Source: Bacillus sp. SA1-12 (GTDB taxonomy: Bacteria; Bacillota; Bacilli; Bacillales; Bacillaceae). From it: a stretch of DNA of 57,380 nucleotides. Positions 28,415 through 38,680 of this stretch are shown here, one piece after another. Under the pieces are notes generated by a model that searched no databases, had not been told where the DNA came from, and worked only from the letters and a program-made list of their open reading frames with translations. Numbering within the stretch: position 1 is the first letter of the stretch; each line of letters opens with the position of its first letter. The translations under genes were made by a program, and so were the position numbers. The DNA is taken from the NCBI RefSeq assembly GCF_000981385.1, contig NZ_LATZ01000023.1, positions 1-57,380 on the forward strand, given 5' to 3'.

Positions 28415-31400
28415 CTAATTTAAAGGAATTTCTTCTTTTTTCACTGACGCCAGCCCATTTAATAACTCCGTGATAATATCTAACCATCTTTGCGTATCAA
28501 GCCCTTTTGTAGCAACTGTAAGCTTTAATCTGCTTCCTTCCATGCCTAAACCAACAATTCGATTATACTTATTGCTTAATTCGAAAAGTCGATGGCCATC
28601 AATCTTATTACTTGCTTCCTCTTCAATGAGTAAGGTAATAACTTCCTTTTCTTGCTTAATATGTTCAACACTTTCTTGAATCGCAAACACCTTAATTTTA
28701 GCTATTTGGAATAAATAATCTACTTCAACAGGGTATTCACCAAAGCGGTCAATCATTTCCTCCTGGAGCTCTTCTAATTCCTGCAGAGAAGCAATTGATC
28801 TAAAGCGTTTATACATATCGATTTTTTGACGTCCATCTGAGATATATCCCTGTGGTATATAAGCATCCACTTGGAGATCAATTTCAACATCAATTGTTTT
28901 TTCCTTCGGTTTATCTGTTTGCCGTTCTTCAATAGCTTCTTTTAACATTTGGGAATAAAGGTCAAAACCAACTGAATCAATAAAGCCATGCTGCTGGGCT
29001 CCCAGTAAATTTCCCGCTCCTCTTATTGAAAGGTCACGCATCGCAATTTTAAATCCAGAGCCAAGTTCGGTAAATTCCTTAATCGCTTGAAGCCTTTTTT
29101 CGGCTACTTCTGTTAAAACTTTGTCTTTCCTATGAGTAAAATAAGCGTATGCCACCCGATTTGAACGGCCTACCCTGCCTCTCAGCTGATAAAGCTGAGA
29201 TAATCCCATCTTATCTGCGTCATTAACAATAAGTGTATTAACATTTGGTATATCTACACCAGTCTCAATAATCGTCGTGCTTACTAGAACATCGTATTCC
29301 CCTCCAAGGAAATTAAGCATAACAGACTCAAGTTCATTTTCAGTCATCTTTCCATGTGCATATGTAACCCTGGCATCAGGTACAAGCATAGAAATTTCCT
29401 CTGCTTTCCTTTCGATATCCTCGACTCGGTTATATAAAAAGAACACTTGACCGCCACGTGCCATTTCCCGTTCAATTGCCTCTCTTACAAGGGCACCATT
29501 GTACTCGACAACATAGGTTTGCACAGGAAAGCGGTTCTCAGGCGGTGTCTCAATAACGGATAAATCACGGACCCCCAACATGGACATATGCAAAGTCCTT
29601 GGGATCGGTGTCGCAGTCAATGTAAGGACATCGACATTTGTTTTCAACTGTTTAATCTTTTCTTTATGTGTCACACCAAAACGCTGTTCTTCATCGATAA
29701 TAAGCAGGCCTAAGTCCTTATATTGCACATCCTTTGATAATAAGCGATGTGTTCCAATCACCATGTCCACGGTTCCGTTTTTTAAGCCCTTTTTCGTTTC
29801 AGTAATTTCCTTCCGCGTTCTAAATCGACTGAGAAGCCCAACGTTTATCGGATAATCCTGAAATCTCTCTCTAACCGTTTCATAGTGCTGCTGAGCCAAA
29901 ATCGTTGTCGGAACTAATAGTGCGATCTGCTTTCCATCAGCAATAGCCTTAAACGCTGCTCTTATAGCAACCTCTGTTTTCCCATAACCAACATCTCCGC
30001 AAAGAAGTCGATCCATTGGACGAATACGCTCCATATCTTTTTTAATTTCTTGAATGGATCGCAATTGATCCTCTGTTTCTTGATATGGAAAAGCCAGTTC
30101 AAATTCCTTCTGCATTTCTCCATCAGGGGAAAAGGCAAACCCTTCACTGGCTTCACGCTCTGCATAGAGTTTAATTAAATCATCGGCAATATCTTGGACA
30201 GAGGACTCAACTTTCTTTTTAACCCTGCGCCAATCGCTGCCGCCAAGCTTATAAATCTTAGGTTCTTTGCCTTCAGAACCTACATATTTTTGCACCTGGT
30301 CAATTTGTTCAACCGGTACATATAACTGGTCACTGCCTTGATATTTAATGTTTAAATAGTCTTTATGAATTCCATTAATTTCAAGTGTTTCAATTCCAAG
30401 ATATTTACCAATACCATGGTTCACGTGAACAACATAGTCACCAATTTCTAACTCAGAGTAGCTTTTTATTCTCTCAGCATTTGAAAGCTTTTGTCTTCTG
30501 ACCTGCTTTTTCACACGTTTTTTAAAAAGCTCTTCTTCTGTTATGACAGCAAGCTTTTGCATTGGAAGTTCAAAGCCTGTTTGAAGATCCCCTTGCATGA
30601 TATAGATTTTCCCGCTTTTAAAGGATTCCATCTCTCTAAGGATCTGGGCATTTATATCATAATCTTCTAAAACCTGCTCTAATTTTTTTGTCCGTTCTTC
30701 ATTAACACCTAAAAAGACAACAGCATAATTCGATTTCTGCCAGCGTTCAAGCTCATTTTTTAATACATTCATTTGCCCGTGGAAGTTTTGCATTTGCTTA
30801 CATGATAAATTCAAGATATTTTGCGGGCTTGTATGTGGTACATGTCTTAAAAATAATGAAAGATAGACAAGTGGATGTTTCTTTTTTGTCATTACATCTA
30901 CATAGGAGTGAGATAGTTTCACATCCTGAAAGATCTTCCCGTCTTCAAGCAAGCTTGTAAACCACTCAGCTTCTTCCCTATCCAATTGATCATAGGTCTC
31001 GTGAATTCTGCTTATTTCATCAAGAATAACAATAGAATCTGCAGGGAAATAATCTACTAAACTAGCAGCCCTCTCATAGAAGAGGGATGAATATTTAAAG
31101 ATATCCTGACTAAATTGATCATTTCTTAAACGTTCTAAATCATACTGAATGTTCTCAAGCAGCAATTCTTTTTGCTTTTCATTCTTCATCTTTTTAAGAG
31201 TTTTTGCTAAGCCTGCTTCAACTGCTTGGATGCCTCTATTCTTAGACTGCTCATCCACGATCATTTCAATTGCAGGTCCGATTGAGATTTCCTTTAACAT
31301 ATGGAGAGAACGTTGGTCATCTATATTAAACGAACGAATCGAATCAATCTCAGTATCAAATAGTTCAATACGAACGGCATTCTCCTCTGTCAACGGATAG

Positions 31401-31948
31401 ATATCTATAATTCCGCCTCGTACACTGAATTCTCCTGGTGTGCTAACCATATCTGCACGTTCATACCCCAAGGAAATAAACGTCTGAATGACCTCATCAA
31501 GATCAATATCTTGTCCTAAAGTCATCTTTAACTGATATTCTTCCCAAATATCTTTAGGTGGAAGCAAACGCCTTACACCTGCAACAGGAGCAACAATGAT
31601 GGATTGTTTTCCTTCCGCAAGCCTATTTAGAACCTCAATTCTTTGTGCTTTTAGCTCTGGACTGGCTATTGCAATCTCAGAAGCAATTAAATCATTAACA
31701 GGGTAAAGATAAACCATATCATCGTTTAAAAGATGAACGAGATCTTCATATAACTTTTGAGCTTGATAAAGATTATGAGTAACAATTAAAATGGATTTCT
31801 TTAATTCATTATAAAGTGCTGCAGTAAAAACAGTTCTAGCTGAACCAGATAAACCAGCTACAAGCTGTTCATTCAACCCTTCCTGAATCCCAGAAACAAT
31901 GGTCTTAAAATCATCCGTATGATTAAAGTATTGCTGCAAACTATACAA
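28415..31948 (-). CDS. mfd: Transcription-repair coupling factor Mfd
   Basis: ATP-driven translocase that removes RNA polymerase stalled at lesions and recruits UvrA. The 1177 residues include an N-terminal UvrB-like region and the RNAP-interacting domain (EIGDYVVHVNHGIGKYLGIE, about 490-510). The RecG-like motor has Walker A GDVGYGKTE (about 655-663), IIDEEQRFG and the TRG motif region. A C-terminal TRCF domain finishes it. It lies between fin and spoVT, as in B. subtilis. Confidence 0.98.
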   Translation of the reverse strand: MYSLQQYFNHTDDFKTIVSGIQEGLNEQLVAGLSGSARTVFTAALYNELKKSILIVTHNLYQAQKLYEDLVHLLNDDMVYLYPVNDLIASEIAIASPELKAQRIEVLNRLAEGKQSIIVAPVAGVRRLLPPKDIWEEYQLKMTLGQDIDLDEVIQTFISLGYERADMVSTPGEFSVRGGIIDIYPLTEENAVRIELFDTEIDSIRSFNIDDQRSLHMLKEISIGPAIEMIVDEQSKNRGIQAVEAGLAKTLKKMKNEKQKELLLENIQYDLERLRNDQFSQDIFKYSSLFYERAASLVDYFPADSIVILDEISRIHETYDQLDREEAEWFTSLLEDGKIFQDVKLSHSYVDVMTKKKHPLVYLSLFLRHVPHTSPQNILNLSCKQMQNFHGQMNVLKNELERWQKSNYAVVFLGVNEERTKKLEQVLEDYDINAQILREMESFKSGKIYIMQGDLQTGFELPMQKLAVITEEELFKKRVKKQVRRQKLSNAERIKSYSELEIGDYVVHVNHGIGKYLGIETLEINGIHKDYLNIKYQGSDQLYVPVEQIDQVQKYVGSEGKEPKIYKLGGSDWRRVKKKVESSVQDIADDLIKLYAEREASEGFAFSPDGEMQKEFELAFPYQETEDQLRSIQEIKKDMERIRPMDRLLCGDVGYGKTEVAIRAAFKAIADGKQIALLVPTTILAQQHYETVRERFQDYPINVGLLSRFRTRKEITETKKGLKNGTVDMVIGTHRLLSKDVQYKDLGLLIIDEEQRFGVTHKEKIKQLKTNVDVLTLTATPIPRTLHMSMLGVRDLSVIETPPENRFPVQTYVVEYNGALVREAIEREMARGGQVFFLYNRVEDIERKAEEISMLVPDARVTYAHGKMTENELESVMLNFLGGEYDVLVSTTIIETGVDIPNVNTLIVNDADKMGLSQLYQLRGRVGRSNRVAYAYFTHRKDKVLTEVAEKRLQAIKEFTELGSGFKIAMRDLSIRGAGNLLGAQQHGFIDSVGFDLYSQMLKEAIEERQTDKPKEKTIDVEIDLQVDAYIPQGYISDGRQKIDMYKRFRSIASLQELEELQEEMIDRFGEYPVEVDYLFQIAKIKVFAIQESVEHIKQEKEVITLLIEEEASNKIDGHRLFELSNKYNRIVGLGMEGSRLKLTVATKGLDTQRWLDIITELLNGLASVKKEEIPLN

Positions 31949-32060
31949 GCTCAGCCCTCCTCTCAGGTAAATTCATAGATTTATCTTTTTGGCTTGTTTG
32001 TTTTTTAAATAGATTTGGATTGCCGCTTTGAACAATGGTGAAAAGCTAAACAGAAAAATG

Positions 32061-32080
32061 CTTTGGGGCTGAACCCAAAG
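32061..32080 (-). terminator. Intrinsic terminator after fin
   Basis: A perfect stem CTTTGGG / CCCAAAG with a 6-nt loop, followed on the minus strand by CATTTTTC, directly after the fin stop codon. Confidence 0.8.
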
Positions 32081-32083
32081 CTC

Positions 32084-32314
32084 TTACTGAATAAAACTCT
32101 CATATTGATGAAATTCTGGATATCGATTTAGTGCATCGTGACAATCCTCGCAAATCGTTTTTATTTGTATATCACCATTTTGTTGATAGGTTATCATCTC
32201 TTGACGTTCTTCATCAGTTAAATGATCAAAGCCCAGCTGTTCACTAGAAACAGTCATTTTATCAATACTTCCTACCTTTACACCACAGTGTCTACAATGA
32301 TAATGCAGAGCCAT
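32084..32314 (-). CDS. fin: Anti-sigma-F factor Fin (YabK)
   Basis: Small forespore protein that helps switch from sigma-F to sigma-G by binding sigma-F or core. The 76 residues carry two zinc-knuckle pairs, CRHC near residue 7 and CEDC near residue 55, the family's treble-clef-like signature. Length and neighbours (pth upstream, mfd downstream) match B. subtilis. Confidence 0.93.
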   Translation of the reverse strand: MALHYHCRHCGVKVGSIDKMTVSSEQLGFDHLTDEERQEMITYQQNGDIQIKTICEDCHDALNRYPEFHQYESFIQ

Positions 32315-32412
32315 AATTGCCTCCTGAAAAAGGTATATTTTACTGATAGTATGTACCTTTTAGAGGCTTGATATACATGATTTGCTAGCCAGATGGCTGG
32401 CATTTTTAATGA

Positions 32413-32970
32413 TTAATTAAACTCATTCATAATTTGAGTAAAAGAAGTGGATAACCATCTTTCACAAGCATTTGAAGATCGATCAATCGCTTCATTGATC
32501 CCCTGTGTCTCCTCATCGGTAAACCGGCCTAATACATAATCGGTTATTTTCATACCATTTTGTGGTCGGTCAATCCCTATTCGGATCCGATTAAACTCTT
32601 GTGTGGCTAAATGCAAAATCATCGATTTAATGCCGTTATGACCCCCGGCACTTCCCTTTGTCCTCAATCTAATTTTTCCAACTGGAAGATCAAGGTCATC
32701 GTAAATAACAACGATCTCGTCATTATCAATATCATAATAATCCATCAAAGGCCGAATGCACTCCCCTGATAAATTCATATATGTAAGTGGTTTTAATAAT
32801 ATGATTTTCTCCCCTGAAATATGTCCCATTCCGTATAATCCGTTAAACTTGTGGCGGTCAAGCGGGATCGATAATTCCTTCGAAAGCTTATCAACAACCA
32901 TAAAACCTACATTATGTCTTGTTTGTTCATACTGTTTCCCAGGATTACCCAATCCAATTATGAGTTTCAT
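32413..32970 (-). CDS. pth: Peptidyl-tRNA hydrolase
   Basis: Recycles peptidyl-tRNA; spoVC in B. subtilis. The 185 residues start [11 protein letters not shown], with Asn9 and catalytic His19 (TRHNVGF), and include [14 protein letters not shown] near residue 90 and GSAGGHNG. The ATG at 32970 has GGAGGG. The longer frame to 32997 has no homologous extension. Confidence 0.97.
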   Translation of the reverse strand: MKLIIGLGNPGKQYEQTRHNVGFMVVDKLSKELSIPLDRHKFNGLYGMGHISGEKIILLKPLTYMNLSGECIRPLMDYYDIDNDEIVVIYDDLDLPVGKIRLRTKGSAGGHNGIKSMILHLATQEFNRIRIGIDRPQNGMKITDYVLGRFTDEETQGINEAIDRSSNACERWLSTSFTQIMNEFN

Positions 32971-33108
32971 CTCTAGAAACCCTCCAATACAACTCAACTT
33001 ATATGCATATGATTATATTATATACTTATCGTCATACTTTTACATGTTATTTTATTTACAATTCTTCCTCATATAGTAACAATAACATAAAAGTCTAAGC
33101 CAAAAAGG

Positions 33109-33175
33109 AAAGTGCCAGCCTCCCTAAAGCTACTAGGAGAAGATCTCTTAGTGCTTACACAGAAGGCTGACACTA
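33109..33175 (-). terminator. Possible long-hairpin terminator after ctc
   Basis: Minus-strand AGTGTCAGCCT pairs with AGGCTGGCACT (one G-T), enclosing a second stem around AGATCT, and is followed by TTCCTTTTT. It sits about 30 nt past the ctc stop. The large loop makes the call less certain than for the short hairpins. Confidence 0.65.
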
Positions 33176-33203
33176 TCGTTCAAATTTGTCATCTATAGCT
33201 TTC

Positions 33204-33830
33204 TTATTCTTGGCTTTCTTCTCGGCCTTCCTCATTTTCAGGAGTTCCAGGCTCTTGTTCTTCACCGGTATCTATTTCTTCTTCTTGTTTAGGAGGAAGA
33301 ATTGATGCAATCGCTGTCTCTTCATCCTGAACAAAAGTATAATCATTGCTCTTTGGAAGGTCCTTGATTAAGATTGTATCGTTTACACCAAGATTTGTTA
33401 TATCAACTTCAATAGTTTGTGGAATATCTCCCGGCTTCGCAGTAATAGTCAGTTCGTGGAAAGACTGCTGTAAGACACCGCCATCCTTCACTCCTTGTGC
33501 TTCACCTGTTAAATGTACAGGAACGTCAACTTGCACATCTGCATGCATGTCCACTACATGGAAATCCGCATGGACAATTTCATTTCTTAATGGATCTGTT
33601 TGAACATCATAAAGCATAACTGCATGGGAACTACCATCTACATCAAGATGGAGAATGGTATTCTTCCCTTCTTCCCTCAATGTTTTAATCAGTTCGATGC
33701 TATCTAAAGCAACTGGCTTACTTTCGATTTGTTTCCCATAAATAATCGCGGGAATTTGACCTGATTCACGAATCTTCCTTTTCGCAGAGTTTGTGAATTC
33801 AGTTCGCTTTATCGCTTGTAATGTTGTCAT
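33204..33830 (-). CDS. ctc: Ribosomal protein bL25 / general stress protein Ctc
   Basis: 5S-binding ribosomal protein of the long CTC/TL5 form, 208 residues. The N-terminal bL25 domain (AIKRTEFTNSAKRKIRESGQIPAIIYG) is followed by a beta-rich C-terminal domain and an acidic Glu-rich tail (about 185-208). In B. subtilis it is sigma-B induced, and a sigma-B promoter is visible here about 40 nt upstream. Confidence 0.96.
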   Translation of the reverse strand: MTTLQAIKRTEFTNSAKRKIRESGQIPAIIYGKQIESKPVALDSIELIKTLREEGKNTILHLDVDGSSHAVMLYDVQTDPLRNEIVHADFHVVDMHADVQVDVPVHLTGEAQGVKDGGVLQQSFHELTITAKPGDIPQTIEVDITNLGVNDTILIKDLPKSNDYTFVQDEETAIASILPPKQEEEIDTGEEQEPGTPENEEGREESQE

Positions 33831-33870
33831 AAATACACCTTCCTAACGAATTATCATCCATATATATTGT

Positions 33871-33896
33871 TTACCCATAACTCGGAAGGTATAAAC
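33871..33896 (-). promoter_or_regulatory. Sigma-B (general stress) promoter of ctc
   Basis: The minus strand reads GTTTAT (33896-33891), 14 bp, then GGGTAA (33876-33871), matching the sigma-B consensus GTTTAA-N12/14-GGGWAW, about 40 nt before ctc. The B. subtilis ctc promoter is the classic example of this class. Confidence 0.85.
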
Positions 33897-33904
33897 ATAC
33901 TTTT

Positions 33905-34160
33905 TTGAGCGGAAGCGATTTAGTTATGCCTTGCCTTAGGAATAAAAGCACACATGCCCGCCTTGAACAGACTGGGCCAAATAAGACGGAAGTCCATGTG
34001 CTTTTCCAAATGCAGATAATTTTATGTTCCCCTGAAAATAAGAATGCTCAAAACGATAAGCATAAGGCAAATAGAAATATGCGACGTCTTTATCTCTTGT
34101 TACTTACTTGCAAGTTCAGCGCTTCGCCGATGGAGCTTGAAGCTAGAAACTATATAAAAA
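33905..34160. repeat. Decayed intergenic repeat-like sequence (ctc-prs gap)
   Basis: Contains scattered matches to the palindromic repeat family: GCGGAAGCG, CTTAGGAATA, CGCCTTGAACAG, AATAAGACG, AAGCATAAGG and a terminal GGAGCTTGAAGCTAGA. It may be one or two old, heavily altered copies. An open frame on the plus strand here (33905-34177) appears to be an accident of this sequence. Confidence 0.35.
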
Positions 34161-34187
34161 ATTTAAATGTTTTTTAGCAAACAAAAA

Positions 34188-34230
34188 GAAGCTTATTCTT
34201 AAACGGGTTGCCCCTTCTAAAAATAAGCTC
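34188..34230 (-). terminator. Intrinsic terminator after prs
   Basis: Minus-strand GAGCTTATTTTTAGA pairs with TTTAAGAATAAGCTTC and is followed by TTTTTG, about 25 nt past the prs stop. It ends the glmU-prs unit. Confidence 0.8.
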
Positions 34231-34256
34231 CCTTTATAAAAGACACCTTGTATTTT

Positions 34257-35210
34257 TTAATCAAAAAGTAAACTTACAGATTGTTTTTCATGAACGCGGA
34301 TAATGGCTTCACCAATTAATGGAGCAACAGATAGCTCAACTAATTTATCGATTCGTTTCTCTTTCGGTAATGCAATTGAATTTGTCACAACTAATTCTTT
34401 AATTTTAGAATTGTTAATCCGTTCAATAGCTGGACCAGATAATACAGGATGTGTACAGCATGCAAATACTTCCTTAGCACCATTTTCGACAAGTGCGTTT
34501 GCTGCAAGCGTAATCGTTCCAGCTGTGTCAATAATATCATCAATTAAAATAGCTGTTTTGCCTTCGATATTACCAATAATATTCATAACTTCCACAACAT
34601 TCGGTCTTGGACGTCTTTTGTCAATAATCGCAATTGGAGCTTTTAGCTTATCTGCTAATTTACGAGCTCTTGTTACACCGCCATGATCTGGGGAAACGAT
34701 GACAATATCATCTAGATTTTTTCCAAGGAAATATTCTCCTAAAATCGGCACTCCCATAAGGTGATCAATTGGGATATCAAAGAAGCCTTGAATTTGTGGA
34801 GCATGCAGGTCTAATGTAATGACACGGGTTGAACCTGCTGTTTCAATGAGATTCGCAACAAGCTTAGCTGTAATAGGCTCCCTGGCTCTTGCTTTTCGAT
34901 CTTGTCTTGCATATCCGTAATAAGGAATAACAATATTAATGGTTTTGGCAGATGCACGCTTCAAGGCATCAATCATGATCAAAAGCTCCATTAAATGTTC
35001 ATTAACAGGGCCGCTTGTTGATTGGATGACATAAACATCACAACCGCGAATACTTTCTTCAATATTAATTTGGATTTCCCCATCACTAAAGCGAGTAACA
35101 GAACTCTTCCCTAAATCCACACCAACAATATCAGCAATTTCTTTTGCTAAAGCTGGATTAGAGTTGAGAGTAAATATTTTTAAATTTGAATCTCCATAGC
35201 GATTAGACAT
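34257..35210 (-). CDS. prs: Ribose-phosphate pyrophosphokinase
   Basis: Makes PRPP from ribose 5-phosphate and ATP. The 317 residues show [15 protein letters not shown] near the N-terminus, the ATP-site [10 protein letters not shown], the metal-binding [14 protein letters not shown] and the PRPP loop [12 protein letters not shown] (about 222-233). It is 19 nt after glmU with GGAGG upstream, so it is cotranscribed. PRPP is also the effector of PurR, encoded a little upstream. Confidence 0.98.
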   Translation of the reverse strand: MSNRYGDSNLKIFTLNSNPALAKEIADIVGVDLGKSSVTRFSDGEIQINIEESIRGCDVYVIQSTSGPVNEHLMELLIMIDALKRASAKTINIVIPYYGYARQDRKARAREPITAKLVANLIETAGSTRVITLDLHAPQIQGFFDIPIDHLMGVPILGEYFLGKNLDDIVIVSPDHGGVTRARKLADKLKAPIAIIDKRRPRPNVVEVMNIIGNIEGKTAILIDDIIDTAGTITLAANALVENGAKEVFACCTHPVLSGPAIERINNSKIKELVVTNSIALPKEKRIDKLVELSVAPLIGEAIIRVHEKQSVSLLFD

Positions 35211-35229
35211 GGTAAAGTGAAAACCTCCA

Positions 35230-36606
35230 TTAGGAATTTTTATTTTTTATTCGATCGACATAATTCTCTTTATTTACTTGTCTTGAACGTGCAACTGTTA
35301 ATGCTTTCTCTGGTACATCATCAGTTACTGTTGATCCCGCTGCAACATATGCACCTTTGCCAATTGTTACTGGTGCTATTAAATTTGAATTACATCCAAT
35401 AAATGCTCCATCTTCAATCTTTGTTAAAAACTTATTTTTTCCGTCATAGTTTACCGTAATAGATCCGCAGCCAAGGTTAACATCTGAACCAACCTCTGCA
35501 TCGCCAATATAGCTTAAGTGTGATGCTTTACTGCCTTTACCCATTGTCGACTTTTTAATTTCAACAAAATTGCCGATTTTCACTTCATCAGAGATTGTAG
35601 AAGAAGGGCGAATATGAGCGAAAGGCCCAATATTAACACTATTGCCGATATGACTATCATGTGCAACAGATTGACGGATAGTCGTTTCATTTTGCACCGT
35701 GCAATTTTTAATTTCTGTATTCGGCCCGATTAGGCAGTTTTCTCCTATAACTGTTTCACCAAGAATCATAGTTCCCGGATAGATAACGGTATCACTTCCA
35801 ATAACAGCATCAGCAGAAATATAGGTATGATCTGGATCAATAAGGGTTACACCGTTTCTCATATGCTCCTTATTGATGCGTTGCTTCATAATTTTTTCCG
35901 CTTGTGATAACGCAATACGATCGTTTACTCCTAACGTTTCATCAAAAGAAGCAGTTTGATAAGCTGAAACGATTTTTCCTTCTTTTTTAAGGATTTCAAT
36001 TACATCTGGAAGATAGTATTCCCCTTGCACATTATCATTTGATACATGAGATAATGCTTTAAATAATTCCTTATTATCAAAGCAATATGTACCAGTATTA
36101 ATTTCAGGAATTTCCCTTTCCGCTTCTGATGCATCTTTATGCTCAACTATTTTTTCTACCGTTCCCTCTTCATTACGAACAATGCGTCCATATCCTGTTG
36201 GATCATCAGCCTTTGCAGTTAGAATCGTAGCCTTTGCTTTTGTTTCGTTATGATGAGATAATAATGCTGCCATTGTGTCTGAAGTAATAAGAGGTGTATC
36301 ACCACAGATGACAATTGTTGTTCCCTCTTCATTCTTAAGGTAAGATGCCGCCTGCATAACAGCATGAGCAGTTCCTAGCTGTTCACTTTGCAACGCGTAT
36401 TCACTTGCGTCTCCAAGCTCCGATTTTACTTTTTCAGCACCATGTCCAACAACAGTAACAATTTTTGCTAAATCTAATTTAGATACTTGGTCTAAAACAT
36501 GTTGTACCATAGGTTTTCCGCATACAGGATGCAGAACTTTATATAATGAAGATTTCATCCGTGTGCCTTGTCCTGCAGCTAAAATAACTGCGTAGCGATT
36601 TTCCAT
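35230..36606 (-). CDS. glmU: Bifunctional GlcNAc-1-phosphate uridyltransferase / acetyltransferase
   Basis: Makes UDP-GlcNAc for peptidoglycan and teichoic acid. The 458 residues comprise an N-terminal pyrophosphorylase with [11 protein letters not shown] (about 10-20) and a C-terminal left-handed beta-helix of hexapeptide repeats (from about 250), ending with the acetyl-CoA site near SRQVNKENY. Called gcaD in B. subtilis. The ATG follows GGAGG. Confidence 0.98.
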   Translation of the reverse strand: MENRYAVILAAGQGTRMKSSLYKVLHPVCGKPMVQHVLDQVSKLDLAKIVTVVGHGAEKVKSELGDASEYALQSEQLGTAHAVMQAASYLKNEEGTTIVICGDTPLITSDTMAALLSHHNETKAKATILTAKADDPTGYGRIVRNEEGTVEKIVEHKDASEAEREIPEINTGTYCFDNKELFKALSHVSNDNVQGEYYLPDVIEILKKEGKIVSAYQTASFDETLGVNDRIALSQAEKIMKQRINKEHMRNGVTLIDPDHTYISADAVIGSDTVIYPGTMILGETVIGENCLIGPNTEIKNCTVQNETTIRQSVAHDSHIGNSVNIGPFAHIRPSSTISDEVKIGNFVEIKKSTMGKGSKASHLSYIGDAEVGSDVNLGCGSITVNYDGKNKFLTKIEDGAFIGCNSNLIAPVTIGKGAYVAAGSTVTDDVPEKALTVARSRQVNKENYVDRIKNKNS

Positions 36607-36683
36607 TTACTAGGCCTCCATTTTTATATTTAACCTTTTTTTATTGAACTATTAAATGTCTAGTACCTTTTTATCCATAAAAA

Positions 36684-36712
36684 AATATATCTCAAAATAA
36701 CTCGTATTTCAA
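36684..36712 (-). promoter_or_regulatory. Predicted sigma-A promoter for glmU-prs
   Basis: The minus strand reads TTGAAA (36712-36707), 17 bp, then TATATT (36689-36684), about 80 nt before glmU in an AT-rich gap. Confidence 0.5.
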
Positions 36713-36805
36713 GATAGCAAATAAAAGTACATGATATTTCTAATTTTATCATAATAATATTTTTTCGCACGTTCCCTTTAATATGATAAATGACTTTGTG
36801 AATAA

Positions 36806-36841
36806 AAAAAGGACTTTGCATTTATCTGCAAAGTCCTTTTT
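36806..36841 (-). terminator. Intrinsic terminator after spoVG
   Basis: A perfect hairpin AAAAAGGACTTTGCA / TGCAAAGTCCTTTTT with a 6-nt loop and T runs on exit, just after the spoVG stop. Confidence 0.95.
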
Positions 36842-36847
36842 CATATT

Positions 36848-37138
36848 TTAAGAAGCACCTGCTTCTTCAAATTCTACTTCTAACTCACCTAAACGGTGAT
36901 ACTCTGCTAATACAGCGTCTTGAATTTTTCCGCGTGTATTAGAATTAATAGGGTGTGCAATATCTCTGAACTCTCCATCTGGAGTTCGCTTACTTGGCAT
37001 CGCAACGAAGAGACCGTTATTTCCATCAATAACACGGATATCATGAACAACAAATTCATGATCAAGTGTGATCGATGCAATTGCTCTCATACGTCCTTCG
37101 GTATTTACGCGGCGTAATCTTACGTCTGTAACTTCCAT
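36848..37138 (-). CDS. spoVG: Septation/RNA-binding regulator SpoVG
   Basis: Small conserved regulator affecting septation and sporulation; nucleic-acid binding in several Firmicutes. The 96 residues from [11 protein letters not shown] match Bacillus SpoVG nearly throughout ([34 protein letters not shown]), ending EFEEAGAS. The ATG at 37138 has AAGGTGGTG. A sigma-H promoter lies upstream. Confidence 0.98.
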   Translation of the reverse strand: MEVTDVRLRRVNTEGRMRAIASITLDHEFVVHDIRVIDGNNGLFVAMPSKRTPDGEFRDIAHPINSNTRGKIQDAVLAEYHRLGELEVEFEEAGAS

Positions 37139-37181
37139 CCTGTTCACCACCTTTTCCCCCATATGAAAAACTTAAGTTATT

Positions 37182-37209
37182 ATTTCAACGTTCTTTTATA
37201 TATTCCTGC
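37182..37209 (-). promoter_or_regulatory. Sigma-H promoter of spoVG
   Basis: The minus strand reads GCAGGAATA (37209-37201), 12 bp, then TTGAAAT (37188-37182), matching the sigma-H pattern RnAGGAWWW-N11/12-RnnGAAT. An A/T block (about 37211-37238) lies upstream, as in the known spoVG promoter. Confidence 0.8.
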
Positions 37210-37372
37210 ATTTTTTGAAAATTTTTTTAAAATTTAGATAAGGTGGGAGGGCGGAAAGTGATTAATGGGGGAATAAGATGTTTCTCTAGTAAACTTGCCT
37301 GTTGATTTTCGCTCATTACCGTATGCCAAAAACATCAATGTACTGCTTTAGCCCGCTTATAAAATATAAAAA

Positions 37373-37389
37373 GGGCTGATAGACAGCCC
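37373..37389 (-). terminator. Intrinsic terminator after ridA
   Basis: A stem GGGCTG / CAGCCC with a 5-nt loop, followed on the minus strand by TTTTTATATTTTA, 11 nt past the ridA stop. Confidence 0.85.
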
Positions 37390-37399
37390 GTAAAAGGAA

Positions 37400-37774
37400 T
37401 TATTTAATTAAGGAAATTACTTCTATTTCAACTAAAGCATCTTTTGGCAAACGTGCTACCTCTACACAAGAGCGAGCTGGCTTATGCTCTGAGAAATATT
37501 GACCATATACTTCATTAAATGCAGAAAATGAATTCATATCTTTAAGAAATACTGTTGCCTTTACCACTGATTCAAGAGATGACCCTGCCTCATCAAGAAC
37601 AGCTTTTAAGTTTTTAAATACTTGATGCGTTTGTTCCGAAATATCCCCTGTTACCATTTCTCCTTCAGCAGTTAACGGAATCTGTCCTGAGCTATAGAAT
37701 AAATTATTAACAATAATCCCTTGCGAATATGGTCCGATTGCGGCAGGTGCTTGATTAGTGCTGACAATTTTCAT
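37400..37774 (-). CDS. ridA: 2-iminobutanoate/2-iminopropanoate deaminase RidA (YabJ)
   Basis: Hydrolyses reactive enamine/imine intermediates from PLP enzymes. The 124-residue Rid/YjgF protein has the family's IGPYSQGI near residue 18 and the substrate arginine in [12 protein letters not shown] (near residue 105). The ATG at 37774 has GAGAGG and starts 1 nt past the purR stop, implying coupling. In B. subtilis yabJ is cotranscribed with purR. Confidence 0.96.
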   Translation of the reverse strand: MKIVSTNQAPAAIGPYSQGIIVNNLFYSSGQIPLTAEGEMVTGDISEQTHQVFKNLKAVLDEAGSSLESVVKATVFLKDMNSFSAFNEVYGQYFSEHKPARSCVEVARLPKDALVEIEVISLIK

Positions 37775-37775
37775 A

Positions 37776-38621
37776 TTAATCCTCTCCACTCTTCTTTTCT
37801 TTTATAAATTGAAAATAAGTCCCAGGTTTTACTTGGATATGTTTTTCACGCGTATCTACATCGGTAAGTTTCACGAGAGAAATGTATTCATCGACCAGTC
37901 TTTCTTCTACTCCCTCAGTTTCCACAAGAACACCGATTCCTGCAACCTTAGCTTGGAACTCTTCCAGCAGGCTGATCATCCCGTTAATCGTGCCTCCAGC
38001 CTTCATAAAGTCATCAATAATTAACACATTAGAGCCTTCCTTTAAGCTCCGCTTAGCAAGCAGCATCGTTTGAATACGCTTAGATGATCCTGAAACATAG
38101 TTAATGCTTACTGTCGAACCCTCAGTTACTTTACTATCTTTTCTTACGATTACAACCGGTACATCAAGTTGGGCAGCAACAGCATAAGCTAACGGGATCC
38201 CTTTTGTCGCAACAGTCATCACGACATCAATTTTCCGGTTACTAAAAACGGTTGCAAATAATCTCCCCAGCTGATTAACAATCGAGGGGTCGCCGAGGAT
38301 ATCAGTTAAATATAGATAACCTCCTGGAAGAAGCCTTTCTGGTTTAGCCATTAATTCACAAAGCTCGTCTATAAATTGTTTTGCCTCATTCTCCTCGACC
38401 TGCGGGATAAACTTTACACCGCCAGCCGCACCAGGTACAGTGAGTAATGTTCCGATTCCATGTTGCTCAAAAGTCTCTTTAATAATCGTCAAGTCTTCGC
38501 TTATGGATGATTTAGCTGATTGATACTTCTCTGAAAAATAAGTTAATGGCACTAACGAATGTGGATGATGAAGCAAATAGTTTGTCATATCCACAAGACG
38601 ACCACTACGACGAAATTTCAT
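37776..38621 (-). CDS. purR: Purine operon repressor PurR
   Basis: Represses purine genes and is released by PRPP. The 281 residues have an N-terminal winged helix (1-74; [20 protein letters not shown]) and a type I PRTase-like effector domain with the PRPP loop [13 protein letters not shown] (about 200-212). Upstream lies an inverted CGAA-containing pair, a likely autoregulatory PurBox. GGAGG precedes the ATG. Confidence 0.97.
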   Translation of the reverse strand: MKFRRSGRLVDMTNYLLHHPHSLVPLTYFSEKYQSAKSSISEDLTIIKETFEQHGIGTLLTVPGAAGGVKFIPQVEENEAKQFIDELCELMAKPERLLPGGYLYLTDILGDPSIVNQLGRLFATVFSNRKIDVVMTVATKGIPLAYAVAAQLDVPVVIVRKDSKVTEGSTVSINYVSGSSKRIQTMLLAKRSLKEGSNVLIIDDFMKAGGTINGMISLLEEFQAKVAGIGVLVETEGVEERLVDEYISLVKLTDVDTREKHIQVKPGTYFQFIKEKKSGED

Positions 38622-38641
38622 GAAATGGTAACCTCCAAAAT

Positions 38642-38677
38642 CCGAATATTATTATAGTAAATATAACTTAATATCCG
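38642..38677 (-). promoter_or_regulatory. PurBox-like pair upstream of purR
   Basis: CCGAATATTA (38642-38651) and TAATATCCG (38669-38677) form an imperfect inverted pair 17 bp apart. They resemble two B. subtilis PurBoxes (AWWWCCGAACWWT) with mismatches in each. They sit between ispE and purR, which fits autorepression by PurR. Confidence 0.5.
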
Positions 38678-38680
38678 TAT

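Noticed and set aside
33905..34177. 90-codon plus-strand frame in the ctc-prs gap
   Set aside because: Runs through decayed repeat-like DNA on the opposite strand to all neighbours, with no ribosome site.
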